Assembly (NCBI GenBank): GCA_026398615.1
Contig: JAPLSN010000032.1
Location: 40,225-104,224 of the forward strand
DNA length: 64,000 bases
Reading direction: 5' to 3'
Source of the DNA: Spirochaetota bacterium
GTDB lineage: Bacteria; Spirochaetota; Spirochaetia; Treponematales; UBA12059
This document shows, in pieces, positions 18,944 to 27,799 of this stretch (the stretch's first letter is position 1; each line of letters starts with the position of its first letter). A model generated the notes under the pieces. That model made no database searches, was not told the DNA's origin, and was given only the letters and a program-made list of their open reading frames with translations. Made by a program: the position numbers and the translations under genes.

Positions 18944-20722
18944 ATGATCGACGCGAAACGTTTCTTCCTTGCGCTGGCCGCCAGCGCCTGCATCCTGCCC
19001 GGCTCCGGCGCGGCGCTCTTCGGACAGGCCGAACCGCGCACCGAGGGCTTTTCCGCGGTCGGCAACGCCTACCTCGGAACGGCTTCCGCCGTGGCCGACG
19101 GGGACGCCGCCGCGGTGTCGGCCGCCAAGACGAAAGCCGTCTGGCTCATCATGGAAGGACTCGGGAAGGACGGGCTGTTCGCCGAGCTCTTTCTCGCGAA
19201 TCCCCCGATCACGATAGAATTCAAGGTGAACGGAATCATCCCCGCGGGAAATCGCCGCAAGGCTTCGGTTACCGTCACCATCGACGACGAATCCCTGCGG
19301 ATCATCCACGACGGCATCTACCTCTCCACGGCCAGCAACCTGCTCGACCGGGCCGAAACCGACCTCGCGCAAAGCCAGGAACTGGCCGGCAAGGCCAAGT
19401 CGGCCGAAGCCGAGCGGGAACTCGGCGACGCCGTGGTGCTCTACTGGCAGGCGGTGGACCTTGCCGATTCGGCCGTCAGGCTCGTATCGCCCATTGGGGA
19501 CGCGTCCATCTTTTCCACGACGTACAAGAAGAAGGCGCCCGAGATTCGGCTCCTCGCCGCGGCGGTCAATGAGACGGCCCGGGCCGGGCTCGAACGCATC
19601 CAGGAAGCCTCAGGATCGCTCGCCATCGAGGAGGATACGCGGGCAGCCCTCGGAATCCTCGACGAAGTCACGGCCGATATCTCCAAGGTGGAAGATTTCC
19701 TTCGGGGAATCGAACCTTCCATCATCCGCGTTTCGTCCCTGGACCCCGCCGAACTCAAGCTGTTGCGCGACCGGATCGATTCCAGCCGCAGGCTCCTCGC
19801 GGACTCGAAGGTGGTGCTCGACCGCAACTGCCCCGGGATACCCGCGGAACGAAAGCAGGCCCGCGCCGGGTACGAGGTCGCGTACGGGCGCATCAGGAAG
19901 TACGGCGCCGACCTCAGGAGCGCGTGGGAAGCCGTGGACCTGGAGATCAGGGACCCGGCCGTCCTCCGTGCCGAGCGGGAACGGAATCTCCGGTGGATCT
20001 TACTCCACGAACCGACCGGTGCGCTCGCCTTCACCGTCGAATCGCCCTTCACCCTGGAGCTCGGCGGCGAGCTGCCATCCTTCGCCTGGAACGGGCTCAT
20101 GGATTTTACCTTCAGCGCCGAAGGCTGCTTTCCGCTCGGGAGCGGCCATGCCTGGGCACGCACCGCGTTCAGGAAGGACGATGTCCCCCTCTGCTCGTCC
20201 GGAGGATCCGATACCGTCGTGAACATGGGCTTGAGCCAGGACGCGGCCATCGGGCTGGACTTCGGCCTGCTCTGGGGGCTCGGGCTTTCCTGGGACTGGG
20301 CCAGGTTCGTCGATGGCATTCCGACCTCCGCCAGGATGCTCAAGTCCACACTGTACCTCGGCGACGTGAACCCGGAGAGCGGGAGGACGGACTGGCTCGT
20401 CGGTCTGTCCTACATCCTGCCTTCCGAAGAGATCCCGACCTGGCATGATGCCGTCAACCTGGGGCTCGACCTCCGGCTCCTCCTCGGCGCGTCGGTCGAG
20501 CTCGATGGCTCGCTCTCCTACCGGGCGCTGGAGGCCGAATACGGTTTCGACAAGGAGTTCGCCGCGTCGATCGGTGCCGGCTTCCGCCTGCCGCCACCCT
20601 TCATCTGGGGGATCGAGTACGATTTCAGGCTGGCCACGCGCCTTTCCGACTCGGGCGACACGCTCGAGGAATTCGGGTCCACACATTCCGGGTTCCGGTT
20701 CATCTTCGGCTATTCGCTCTGA
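18944..20722 (+). CDS. exported protein, coiled middle and beta-rich C-terminus
   Basis: A 592-aa protein with a signal peptide (MIDAKRFFLALAASACILP, cleavage near residue 27). Residues ~35-120 (AAKTKAVWLIMEGLGKDG, then VTVTIDDESLRIIHDGIYL) resemble the LPP20/FlgT-N type of periplasmic domain. Residues ~125-340 are strongly alpha-helical (AEREL, AELKLLRDRIDSSRRLL) and the last ~230 alternate like an outer-membrane barrel, ending GYSL. It may anchor envelope machinery. No function is assigned. It follows the membrane protein at 18085 and precedes the LysM protein by 60 bp. Confidence 0.7.
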   Translation: MIDAKRFFLALAASACILPGSGAALFGQAEPRTEGFSAVGNAYLGTASAVADGDAAAVSAAKTKAVWLIMEGLGKDGLFAELFLANPPITIEFKVNGIIPAGNRRKASVTVTIDDESLRIIHDGIYLSTASNLLDRAETDLAQSQELAGKAKSAEAERELGDAVVLYWQAVDLADSAVRLVSPIGDASIFSTTYKKKAPEIRLLAAAVNETARAGLERIQEASGSLAIEEDTRAALGILDEVTADISKVEDFLRGIEPSIIRVSSLDPAELKLLRDRIDSSRRLLADSKVVLDRNCPGIPAERKQARAGYEVAYGRIRKYGADLRSAWEAVDLEIRDPAVLRAERERNLRWILLHEPTGALAFTVESPFTLELGGELPSFAWNGLMDFTFSAEGCFPLGSGHAWARTAFRKDDVPLCSSGGSDTVVNMGLSQDAAIGLDFGLLWGLGLSWDWARFVDGIPTSARMLKSTLYLGDVNPESGRTDWLVGLSYILPSEEIPTWHDAVNLGLDLRLLLGASVELDGSLSYRALEAEYGFDKEFAASIGAGFRLPPPFIWGIEYDFRLATRLSDSGDTLEEFGSTHSGFRFIFGYSL

Positions 20723-20782
20723 ACCGCCGCATGCGGCGTCTGCGTTCAAGGCGCCGCCCGGCGCGGCCGACAATCAAAGGAC

Positions 20783-21640
20783 ATGCGTAACGCGATCGCG
20801 ATCCTCATGATCCTCATCGTCGCCGTGTGCGCGGCGGCCGCCGCACAGACGGTTCACGTCGTCCAGCCGGGCGAGACGGTCTATTCCATAGCCAGGTCCT
20901 ACAACGTGTCCCCGGACGCCGTGCTCGCGGTCAACGGGATCAAGGATCCGCGGACGATCAAGCCGGGCCAGAAACTCGTCATTCCCTCGGTCTACAGGGT
21001 CCGGAAGGGCGACACGTTCTACGGGATCGCGCGCAAGCATGGCATCAGCGTCGAAGAACTGCTCAAAGCCAACAAGTTGACCGCGGCGGCCACGCTGAAA
21101 GCCGGGGACCTTCTCTACGTCCCGGCCGGCGCTTCCGGCATGCAGGGATCTCCCGAAACCCAGAGGGCGGGGAACCCCACCGGAACGGCCGCATCGAATA
21201 CGGCGGCGAAACCGCCTGAAACCGCGACGCCTGCCCCGGCAGCCTCCGCCGGAGCGTCCGGTCCGACGCCGGCGAAAGTGGACGCTTCCGGGCCCTGGCC
21301 CGCGACCGGAACGGTATCCTACCTCGAAGGCAAGCTCTACGGCGTCATGATCGAAACCTCGACGGGATCGAAAATCGTCGCCGTGAGGAACGGAACGGTG
21401 GTATCCGCGGGTCCCTTCCGCGGCTACGGCCTCGTCTGCTTCGTGCAAGCCCCCGACGGGCTCGTGTACGTGTACGGCGGCGCGTCCAGGCAGAACGTCA
21501 AGGTCGGCGATGCGGTTCGGCCAGGCGTCGAAGTCGGCATCGTGGGCGCGGACATGGAGACCGGCAAGCCCATCGCGTACTTTTTCGTGTTCAAGAACGG
21601 GAAAGCGGTGGACCCGGCCAAGGTAATCCGTGACCGGTGA
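20783..21640 (+). CDS. LysM protein with inactive LytM-like (M23) domain
   Basis: A 285-aa exported protein: signal peptide (1-21), two LysM repeats (VHVVQPGETVYSIARSYNVS and YRVRKGDTFYGIARKHGIS) that bind peptidoglycan, a Pro/Ala/Thr linker (~110-170) and a C-terminal LytM/M23 fold (NGTVVSAGPFRGYG, then GDAVRPGVEVGIVG). The catalytic His and Asp of the H-x3-D and H-x-H motifs are absent; where HxH is expected the sequence reads VYVYGG. Like NlpD or EnvC it is therefore probably an activator of wall amidases, perhaps in division, rather than a peptidase. Confidence 0.85.
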   Translation: MRNAIAILMILIVAVCAAAAAQTVHVVQPGETVYSIARSYNVSPDAVLAVNGIKDPRTIKPGQKLVIPSVYRVRKGDTFYGIARKHGISVEELLKANKLTAAATLKAGDLLYVPAGASGMQGSPETQRAGNPTGTAASNTAAKPPETATPAPAASAGASGPTPAKVDASGPWPATGTVSYLEGKLYGVMIETSTGSKIVAVRNGTVVSAGPFRGYGLVCFVQAPDGLVYVYGGASRQNVKVGDAVRPGVEVGIVGADMETGKPIAYFFVFKNGKAVDPAKVIRDR

Positions 21641-21659
21641 GTAAAAAAAGTTTCCGGCA

Positions 21660-21688
21660 TTGATTTCCCCGGGTTGTAGCGATATATT
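21660..21688 (+). promoter_or_regulatory. sigma-70-type promoter and long leader of the sigma-factor gene
   Basis: TTGATT (21660-21665), 17-bp spacer, TATATT (21683-21688) is one of the best promoter matches in the window. It gives a leader of about 250 nt to ATG 21949. Apart from this promoter the 308-bp gap 21641-21948 holds an AGGAGG at about 21819 before a TTG (21832) in frame with the sigma gene. It also holds an 81-codon frame (21707-21952) that overlaps the sigma ATG by ATGA. I cannot confirm either as translated. Confidence 0.5.
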
Positions 21689-21948
21689 TCCCTTTCGCTT
21701 CATTCCATGAAAACGCCCGGAGCCCTGAAAGCGCGGACACCGCATTGCGGATCGGAAACCGCCACGTCGATTGACGAAACGAGCCGTGTCGGGCGGCGAA
21801 TGGAACTGGCTTCTACACAGGAGGCTCGCGTTTGGATCGGAGTCTCGAGACCGATGGACGCGATTCTCCCCTCGGAATTCGCGTTCCGGACCTATGGCCG
21901 GGCCTTCCTGCGCAAGCGGCGGGGAAAACGGCCGGGAAGGGAGCCCTC

Positions 21949-22959
21949 ATGACGAACAACGCCGTTCCGCAACCGGCGACTCCGAAGAAAAAAAAGACCC
22001 GGACCATGATTCCCGTCCGCGCGAAGAAACCCAAGAGCCACCCCGAATCGGATCCTCTCGCCCTGTACCTCAAGCAGATAGCCCGCTATCCCCTGCTCAC
22101 GGGGGAAGAGGAGCTCAGGCTCGGGGAAGCCATCCAGAAGGCGAGGCGCAAGGTGGAAGCCTTCGACCTGATGCCCACGGTGGAGGACACCGTCGAGCGG
22201 GAGACGAAACGGGCGCACGATTCGCTCGAAAACGAGCTCATCATGTTCAAGAACAGGATGATTTCATCCAATCTCCGCCTGGTCGTGGCCATAGCCAAGA
22301 ACTACCAGCACCGCGGCCTCTCCCTGCTCGATCTCATCGATGAGGGGAACATCGGCCTCATCGAGGCGGTCGACCGCTTCGACTACACCCGCGGCTGCCG
22401 CTTTTCCACATACGGCACCTGGTGGATCCGGCAGGCCATCATCAAGAGCCTGGCCGACAAGGGCAGGGTGATCCGCATCCCCATCCACATGCTCAACACC
22501 ATCAAGAAATGCTATTTCGTCGCCAAGCAGCTCACCCAGGAACTCGGCCGCGACCCGAATCCAGAGGAGCTCGCCGCAAAGCTCGGCATGGATTCCCGCA
22601 AGGTCCAGGAGATCATGAGCCTCTCCCAGGAGACCGCCAGCCTCGATACGACCGTGGACGACGACAACGTCACCCACCTGGCGGACCTCATCAAGGACGA
22701 GACGGCGGCCGAACCTTTCGAGGAAGTCTTTTCGATGACCCTCCAGGACACCCTCGGTTCGGTCCTCAAGAACCTGAACCAGCGTGAAAAGACGATCATC
22801 ACCCTCAGGTACGGCCTCAACGGCGAGGGGCCGCGGACCCTGGAGGAGACGGGGCGCCTGCTCGGGATCACCCGCGAGCGCGTTCGCCAGATCCAGGAAA
22901 AAGCCATCCAGAAGCTCAAGGAGCTCGAACAGCTCTCCGAGTACCAGAGCCACCCGTAG
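21949..22959 (+). CDS. RNA polymerase sigma-70 family factor (group 1/2 type)
   Basis: A 336-aa sigma factor with regions 1.2 (DPLALYLKQIARYPLLTGEE), 2.1-2.4 (NLRLVVAIAKNY, DLIDEGNIGLIEAVDRFDY, FSTYGTWWIRQAI), 3 and 4 (LEETGRLLGITRERVRQIQE). The 2.4 and 4.2 helices are those of factors reading -35/-10 promoters. The large non-conserved region of primary RpoD is missing and the basic N-terminal tail is short (KKKKTRTMIPVRAKKPK). It may therefore be the RpoS-like/group 2 factor or a short housekeeping factor. ATG 21949 has GGGAG five bases before it; a TTG start at 21832 with AGGAGG would add 39 residues. Confidence 0.9.
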   Translation: MTNNAVPQPATPKKKKTRTMIPVRAKKPKSHPESDPLALYLKQIARYPLLTGEEELRLGEAIQKARRKVEAFDLMPTVEDTVERETKRAHDSLENELIMFKNRMISSNLRLVVAIAKNYQHRGLSLLDLIDEGNIGLIEAVDRFDYTRGCRFSTYGTWWIRQAIIKSLADKGRVIRIPIHMLNTIKKCYFVAKQLTQELGRDPNPEELAAKLGMDSRKVQEIMSLSQETASLDTTVDDDNVTHLADLIKDETAAEPFEEVFSMTLQDTLGSVLKNLNQREKTIITLRYGLNGEGPRTLEETGRLLGITRERVRQIQEKAIQKLKELEQLSEYQSHP

Positions 22960-23014
22960 CCGCCGTATTTTCGCTCGGCAAACGAGCCATGGTCCGAAAA
23001 GAACCGGGGAAGAA

Positions 23015-23190
23015 TTCACCACGGAAACATGGAGTCACGGAGAAGACAGAAAGGGAAAAGAGAGGATAAATGATTTGAAAATCAGGAAAACAGTCCGGAT
23101 GGCCTTTCCCCCGTGTTATCTCATCTATACTCTTTCCCATTCACTCTTTTTTCCCGTATTCCCCCGTGTTCCCAGTGCCTTCGTGGTTCA
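23015..23190. repeat. MITE-like intergenic element with CACGGA/CACGAAGG inverted ends
   Basis: The left end reads TTCACCACGGAAACATGGAG followed by TCACGGAGAAGACAGAAAGG. The right end (about 23150-23190) is the imperfect reverse complement, ending CAGTGCCTTCGTGGTTCA. Between them is a purine-rich then pyrimidine-rich core, so the whole can fold into a long imperfect hairpin. Its base composition is lower in G+C than the flanks. Similar CACGAAGG/CACGGAGG intergenic blocks are known anecdotally from many bacteria. It fills most of the 285-bp gap between the sigma gene and the dehydrogenase. See also 36870-36970. Confidence 0.6.
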
Positions 23191-23244
23191 TCTTGGACGG
23201 TTTCCCATTCATGGCGTGACGGCGCTGATCATCGTGGGTAGGAC

Positions 23245-24225
23245 ATGAAGATCGGTTTTGCGATGCCGCTCGACGGCGAATGGAAGAAGGGGATAGCAGG
23301 ACTCGCCGCTCGGCGGACGGGGGACGAGTTCGTCGCCGATTCCGACCGAACGCTCGCGGAGATTCGGACGATGGACGCCATCGTCGCCTATCCTCTGGCC
23401 CGTCGCTATTTCGAGGAAGCCGAACGGCTCAAGGCCGTCTTCGTGCCCTTCGTCGGGGTGAACCACCTTCCGGCGGATCTCCTCATCGGTCGCGGGATCC
23501 AGGCATACAACTGCCACGGCAACGCCGAAAGCGTCGCGGAACGCGCGCTCGCGCTCACCCTTGCCGGCTTCGGCAGGATCATCGAATTCCACAACGACAT
23601 GAAGGCGGGGAAGTGGCACGGATTCTGGGTCGGGCACGGCCTCGAAGACTTCTGGCATTCCATCTGGGGTCTGCGCTGCGCCATCCTCGGTTCAGGCGCC
23701 ATCGGCACCCGCCTCGCGCGCATCCTGAAAGCCTTCGACTGCGAGACCGTCGGGTTCCGCCGCAGGACGGACGCCGCGCTCCCGCCGTACTTCGACTCTG
23801 TCACGACCGACATCGCCGAGGCGGTGAAGGGTGCCGCCATCGTGTTCGTCACGCTGCCGCTCACCGACTCGACCCGCGGGCTCGTCTCCCGCGAGCTCCT
23901 CATGACCATGAAGGACGCATTCCTCGTCAACGTGGGCCGCGGCGAAATCGTGGACGAGGAAGGCCTCTACGCTGCCCTGCGCGACGGGGTGCTGCGGGGA
24001 GCGGGCATCGATACCTGGTACAACTACCCGGAGCGGGGATCGGACACCGGTTTCCCGTCGCGCTTTCCCATCCACGAATTGCCGAACGTGGTGCTGTCGC
24101 CCCATGTCGCCGGGTCCACCCACGAAGCCGTGGCGAAGAACGTCGAAGAAATCCTGGACAACCTGGAAACCTGGCTCCGGACGGGAAGCTGCGACGCACG
24201 GGTGGATCTCCGGGAAATGTACTGA
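23245..24225 (+). CDS. D-2-hydroxyacid dehydrogenase
   Basis: A 326-aa NAD(P)-dependent oxidoreductase of the D-isomer-specific family. The Rossmann motif GSGAIG (149-154) lies after a catalytic-domain N-terminus. Catalytic Arg232 (NVGRGEIVDEEG), Glu263 (DTWYNYPE) and His287 (SPHVAG) are all present, so reduction of a 2-keto acid or oxidation of a hydroxyacid is expected. The substrate (glyoxylate, hydroxypyruvate, phosphonate or other) cannot be told. The gene begins 55 bp after the repeat element; only weak Shine-Dalgarno-like GTAGGA precedes ATG 23245. Confidence 0.9.
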   Translation: MKIGFAMPLDGEWKKGIAGLAARRTGDEFVADSDRTLAEIRTMDAIVAYPLARRYFEEAERLKAVFVPFVGVNHLPADLLIGRGIQAYNCHGNAESVAERALALTLAGFGRIIEFHNDMKAGKWHGFWVGHGLEDFWHSIWGLRCAILGSGAIGTRLARILKAFDCETVGFRRRTDAALPPYFDSVTTDIAEAVKGAAIVFVTLPLTDSTRGLVSRELLMTMKDAFLVNVGRGEIVDEEGLYAALRDGVLRGAGIDTWYNYPERGSDTGFPSRFPIHELPNVVLSPHVAGSTHEAVAKNVEEILDNLETWLRTGSCDARVDLREMY

Positions 24226-24268
24226 GCGAAGGCCGGCAGGGACGGACGCGACCCCCGCCGGCATCATT

Positions 24269-26089
24269 TCAGGAGCGGGTGAAAATCCCGGACGGGGCTT
24301 CGACGATCAGGTCCGGGTAGTCGCGGTACGCGGTCATGACGCGGTAGAGGAGCTCGAAGGGCGTCCGGTCGCGGTCCACGATCATGAAGGGAACGGATTC
24401 CAGTACCTTGGCGAAGGCCCGCTCGGACGCCGGGGCGCCGGGCTCCAGGATGAAGGCCGTCTCGAGATCCTGCGCCCTTGAGAGCGCCTCGATCGCGAGG
24501 GGGGCCGACTTGGTGGCGAAGAAGAGCCGGGTCTGGAAGGATTTCTGCGGATCCAGCGACATGATGCGCGAAAGATCGTAGTAGTGGTCGGGCTGGAGGA
24601 AGGCCGACTGCAGCCTGGCCACGATGTTCTCGCCGGGAATGCCGGTATCGGAGTGGAGCACGATCTGGTACATGGTGAAGGGATTTTCCCGCCGGAGCTC
24701 GGGAGCCGCCCGTGCGGCGCGGGCGCAACGCTCGGGGTCGTCGGCCGGGAGGAGCAGGGTCAGCGAGTCCGAGAGCCTGGACGGTTCCATGAGCAGCCTG
24801 TCGATGGCGCCATCGACCCGGAGATCCGCGAAGGCCACGTAGCCCTTGTCTTCCACCGCGAAGTGCGGGGCGATCGGCTCCGCCCACGCCACGTCGAAAC
24901 TCTCCTCGAATGCCGCGATCGCGTCCGCGATGTCCGATTCCGCGAGCAGGTCCGTCTCCATGACGTGGTACGGCGGCTTCATGAGGAATTCCTTGATGCC
25001 GAACTCCGCCGAGCGGTCGAAGATGGCCGTGCCGGGCCGCACCGACAGCGGCTCCACGCGCGAATCCTGCCCCAGCCCGATCATGCCGAGGAAATCGAAG
25101 GAATCGATCACCGTCTCGTAGTCATCGCCTGGCAGCCCGACGAGGAGCTTCGGCTTCACGCGGATGCCCAGCGCGCCGAGCGCCTGCGCGCCGGTCTCGA
25201 AGGCCACCCGATCCAGCGAGCCTCCACAGAGTTCGAGGGCGTGCGCGGTCACGGTATGGAGCGGCGCGTCGACGGCGATCACCGACGCGTCCATCATGAA
25301 ACGGGCGATGTCGTCATTCACGGATTCAGGCGACAGCGACAGCGAGATCGGGAGCCCCACGTCGTTGGCACCCGCCATCGACCGCCAGAAGGACGCCAGT
25401 TCGGGGATTCCGCCCGAATCCCGGTCGACGAGCCTCAGGTCGACGCCGTTCAGCTTGTTCGCGAGCCGCACGACCATGGGCGTGGTTTCAGGCGCCCTGG
25501 ACCGGAAGGGGCCGTCGCTCCTCTCGTAGATCCGGGGGCGCCGGCGTCCCCGGGACGCTTCCACGAACACGGTGCGGTCCATGCGGACCGGGAGAGTCCC
25601 GGCGAGGTAGGGATCGGGGGCGGTCGAAAAGTCTATCGGCGCCGAACGGTAGCGTGGTTTGGGCGATCGGCCCGCGAGATCTGAAAGGAAGTCGACGAAG
25701 CCGCCTTCGGTCTCACCTTCGATGAGGGAGTCGAAGGGCGACGAGCGGAGCAGGGGATTGGCGGCGAGGGCTTCGGACCCGTGGGCGGCGAACACCGTTC
25801 GCGGCAGGCGTTGCCTGAGCTTCCTGGCCATCCACGTGCAGCGTTCCACCGTGGATCCATCGCAATCGAAAAGCACCGCGTCAGCCTCGGCCCCTGTCAC
25901 CGCATCCACCACCGCGGCGTCGCTGCCCGAAGTCGCCGTGTCATCATCCAGAAAGGACCACTGGTCCCTCGCAAGGAAGCCCCTGGATTCAGCCCATGCC
26001 GCAGCGCAGGCGGCGCGGTACGGCACGAAGCCGGCGGTCTCGAGCTTGTCGGGATCGGGGGCGGGCAGCTTGACGAAGAGTAGTTTCAT
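24269..26089 (-). CDS. B12-binding/radical-SAM-like protein lacking cluster cysteines
   Basis: A 606-aa cytoplasmic protein laid out like B12-dependent radical SAM enzymes: an N-terminal cobalamin-binding-like alpha/beta domain (~1-140; VLFDCDGSTVER, HGSEALAANPLL), then a TIM-barrel-like part with GLPGDDYETVIDSFDF near 375-390 and VRPGTAIFDR, then a helical C-terminus. Where the family has a Cys-x3-Cys-x2-Cys loop after a V-E-x-S-R-G strand, this protein reads VEASRGRRRPRIYERSDG (177-194): all cluster cysteines are absent, several replaced by Arg. It should not bind the [4Fe-4S] cluster in the usual way. AAAGGA precedes ATG 26089. The gene converges with the dehydrogenase (44-bp gap) and stands alone. 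Confidence 0.7.
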   Translation of the reverse strand: MKLLFVKLPAPDPDKLETAGFVPYRAACAAAWAESRGFLARDQWSFLDDDTATSGSDAAVVDAVTGAEADAVLFDCDGSTVERCTWMARKLRQRLPRTVFAAHGSEALAANPLLRSSPFDSLIEGETEGGFVDFLSDLAGRSPKPRYRSAPIDFSTAPDPYLAGTLPVRMDRTVFVEASRGRRRPRIYERSDGPFRSRAPETTPMVVRLANKLNGVDLRLVDRDSGGIPELASFWRSMAGANDVGLPISLSLSPESVNDDIARFMMDASVIAVDAPLHTVTAHALELCGGSLDRVAFETGAQALGALGIRVKPKLLVGLPGDDYETVIDSFDFLGMIGLGQDSRVEPLSVRPGTAIFDRSAEFGIKEFLMKPPYHVMETDLLAESDIADAIAAFEESFDVAWAEPIAPHFAVEDKGYVAFADLRVDGAIDRLLMEPSRLSDSLTLLLPADDPERCARAARAAPELRRENPFTMYQIVLHSDTGIPGENIVARLQSAFLQPDHYYDLSRIMSLDPQKSFQTRLFFATKSAPLAIEALSRAQDLETAFILEPGAPASERAFAKVLESVPFMIVDRDRTPFELLYRVMTAYRDYPDLIVEAPSGIFTRS

Positions 26090-26289
26090 GCGGTCCTTTC
26101 GGTGGCGGCCGCGGGCGCACTGCCTGCGGCGGGATGTCGGGTCCCGGCCGGTCCGGGAGGAACCCGCCTGAAGCGCCGGCGGCCAGTATAGCCCGGAACG
26201 CGGACTCTTTGAAAGGGCGAAGGGGGAACGGAAGTCCTCGGATGTTCCGGGAAAGATCCGGGCTCGGCAAGCTTCGAGCTCCCGGCAGC

Positions 26290-26749
26290 CTACTTGGCCA
26301 GGACGGTTTCGGCCAGTCGGCGGAAGTTTAGTGCCTCGTATTCCCCTGCCCACAGGCCGAGCTTCTTCAAGTTCCTGTCCGGGAAGATCAGCGTGGGGGT
26401 GGAGTCGATCGCGTACTTGCCCAGGACCGCCCTCGTACGGAGCCTGCTCCGGTTGGCTGACGCCATGCGCGTTGGCGCATACCGGAATGTTCAGGCAACG
26501 ATGCCCGCGGGTCCGACGCTCTCGAAACGGCCTGCGGCATAATCCCTGATCGTACCGTCGAGGTTCGCGTCTGCCCGATCCGCCATGTAGAAGACGAACA
26601 ACTCCGCCAGGAACACCGCGCAGGCATGCGCGTCATCGTCGTCGATGCCGGCTTCACGCACGGGTCAGAGGCGGCGGATCGCCGCCTGCGAAGGCGGACG
26701 GGACGAGCGCGAGGAAGATGGCCAGCGCGCTCGACAGTTTCCCGTTCAT
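26290..26749 (-). pseudogene. disrupted exported thioredoxin-like gene
   Basis: ATG 26749 follows GAGGA and opens a good signal peptide (MNGKLSSALAIFLALVPSA), but the frame stops after 31 codons. A +1 shift continues a plausible protein (REAGIDDDDAHACAVFLAEL) to a TGA at 26491-26493. Past that stop, in the same frame, comes a typical thioredoxin/DsbC-type end: AIDSTPTLIFPDRNLKKLG with the cis-proline TPT, closing at 26290. One frameshift plus one internal stop therefore break the gene; a sequencing error could explain part. The CxxC motif is not recognisable. The fold assignment rests on the C-terminal ~50 residues only. Confidence 0.5.
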
Positions 26750-26781
26750 CGGGATTCCTCCATCGATTCAAGCCTCGGGTT

Positions 26782-27654
26782 TCAGCAGCCCATCCTCACC
26801 AGGTCGCGCAGCAGGTTCTCGAGCGTGCGCCGGTCGGACTTGCCCTTCTCCCATTCGAAAGTCAGGGTGAAGGAATGATCCCCAGCGTGATTCAGGACTC
26901 GAACCGAGGCCAGATTGCCCGCGGCGTCGTACGCGTAGGTCGCGACGTAGGTCACGCAGCGCTCGTTGTCGGGCGTCCCCTGGCTCTTCTTCACGAGGCG
27001 ATTCTGGGCGTCGTACTGCCAGGTCGTGGTCAGGATGAGTTTTCCGGTGACGGGATCGTACGACTTCGCCGTGACCGAGCTCCCGCCGGAAACAGCGGCG
27101 TACTGGTACTCGGTGCGGGATTCCATGAAGCCCTGGTAGAAAAACTTCGCCGCCAGCGGCTGCCCCTTCGCGTCCAGGTCGACCAGCTCGAGCGACACCC
27201 AGGGCACCTCGTTCATGCCCGTCGTCGGCCCGCTTACGACGGAGACGGCCGTCTCCCGCCCCTTCGCGTCATGCCAATACAGTGTGGTTTCCAGCACCTC
27301 GCCCGACACGTCCGAGAGCTCGGTGCGCCGTCGCAAGCCCCCCGAGAAGTGGTGCGTGACGACGTCCCTGACCTTGCCCTGGGCGTCCTTCGTGGTTTCC
27401 GTGGCCCGGGAGCCGTCGGCCGCGTACTCGAACGCCGTCGTGGAGGACGGCGCGGCGTCGGCGCCCCAGGACGAGGAACGGGACGTGGGCCGTCCCTGGG
27501 CGTCCCACGTGAACGCGTCGATGGACCAGGCCGTGCCGCCGGAATCCGTGACGGTGACTTTCTTGATGCGGTATTCTCCGGACCAGGTCCGGAGATCGTC
27601 GGAGAACCCGGCGAACACGACAAGCAGGAACGGGAGTGCGAGGTACCGTTTCAT
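26782..27654 (-). CDS. exported protein with YD/RHS-like repeats
   Basis: A 290-aa protein with a signal peptide (MKRYLALPFLLVVFAGFS). The body is a chain of beta-hairpins with YD-type repeats: FTWDAQGRPTSR, FEYAADGSRATET, WQYDAQNRLVKK, YAYDAAGNLASV. In RHS and tRNA-associated toxins such repeats form a shell, but here the protein is short, with no toxin domain, so it is probably a small envelope protein. GAAGGA six bases before ATG 27654 supports the start. Lipidation is not evident. It lies next to the broken thioredoxin-like gene. Confidence 0.7.
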   Translation of the reverse strand: MKRYLALPFLLVVFAGFSDDLRTWSGEYRIKKVTVTDSGGTAWSIDAFTWDAQGRPTSRSSSWGADAAPSSTTAFEYAADGSRATETTKDAQGKVRDVVTHHFSGGLRRRTELSDVSGEVLETTLYWHDAKGRETAVSVVSGPTTGMNEVPWVSLELVDLDAKGQPLAAKFFYQGFMESRTEYQYAAVSGGSSVTAKSYDPVTGKLILTTTWQYDAQNRLVKKSQGTPDNERCVTYVATYAYDAAGNLASVRVLNHAGDHSFTLTFEWEKGKSDRRTLENLLRDLVRMGC

Positions 27655-27799
27655 ATGCCATCCTTCATCCCGATTTCTTGACATGGCGCCAGAAGCACGG
27701 CAGGTGCCCGTGCCGACGCTCGTTTCAAGGATAGGACGGTGAGGGTGGGGATGCAAGGTCGTGCCGGACTCAGGCGGCGAGCCATCGGGAGACGACCGG

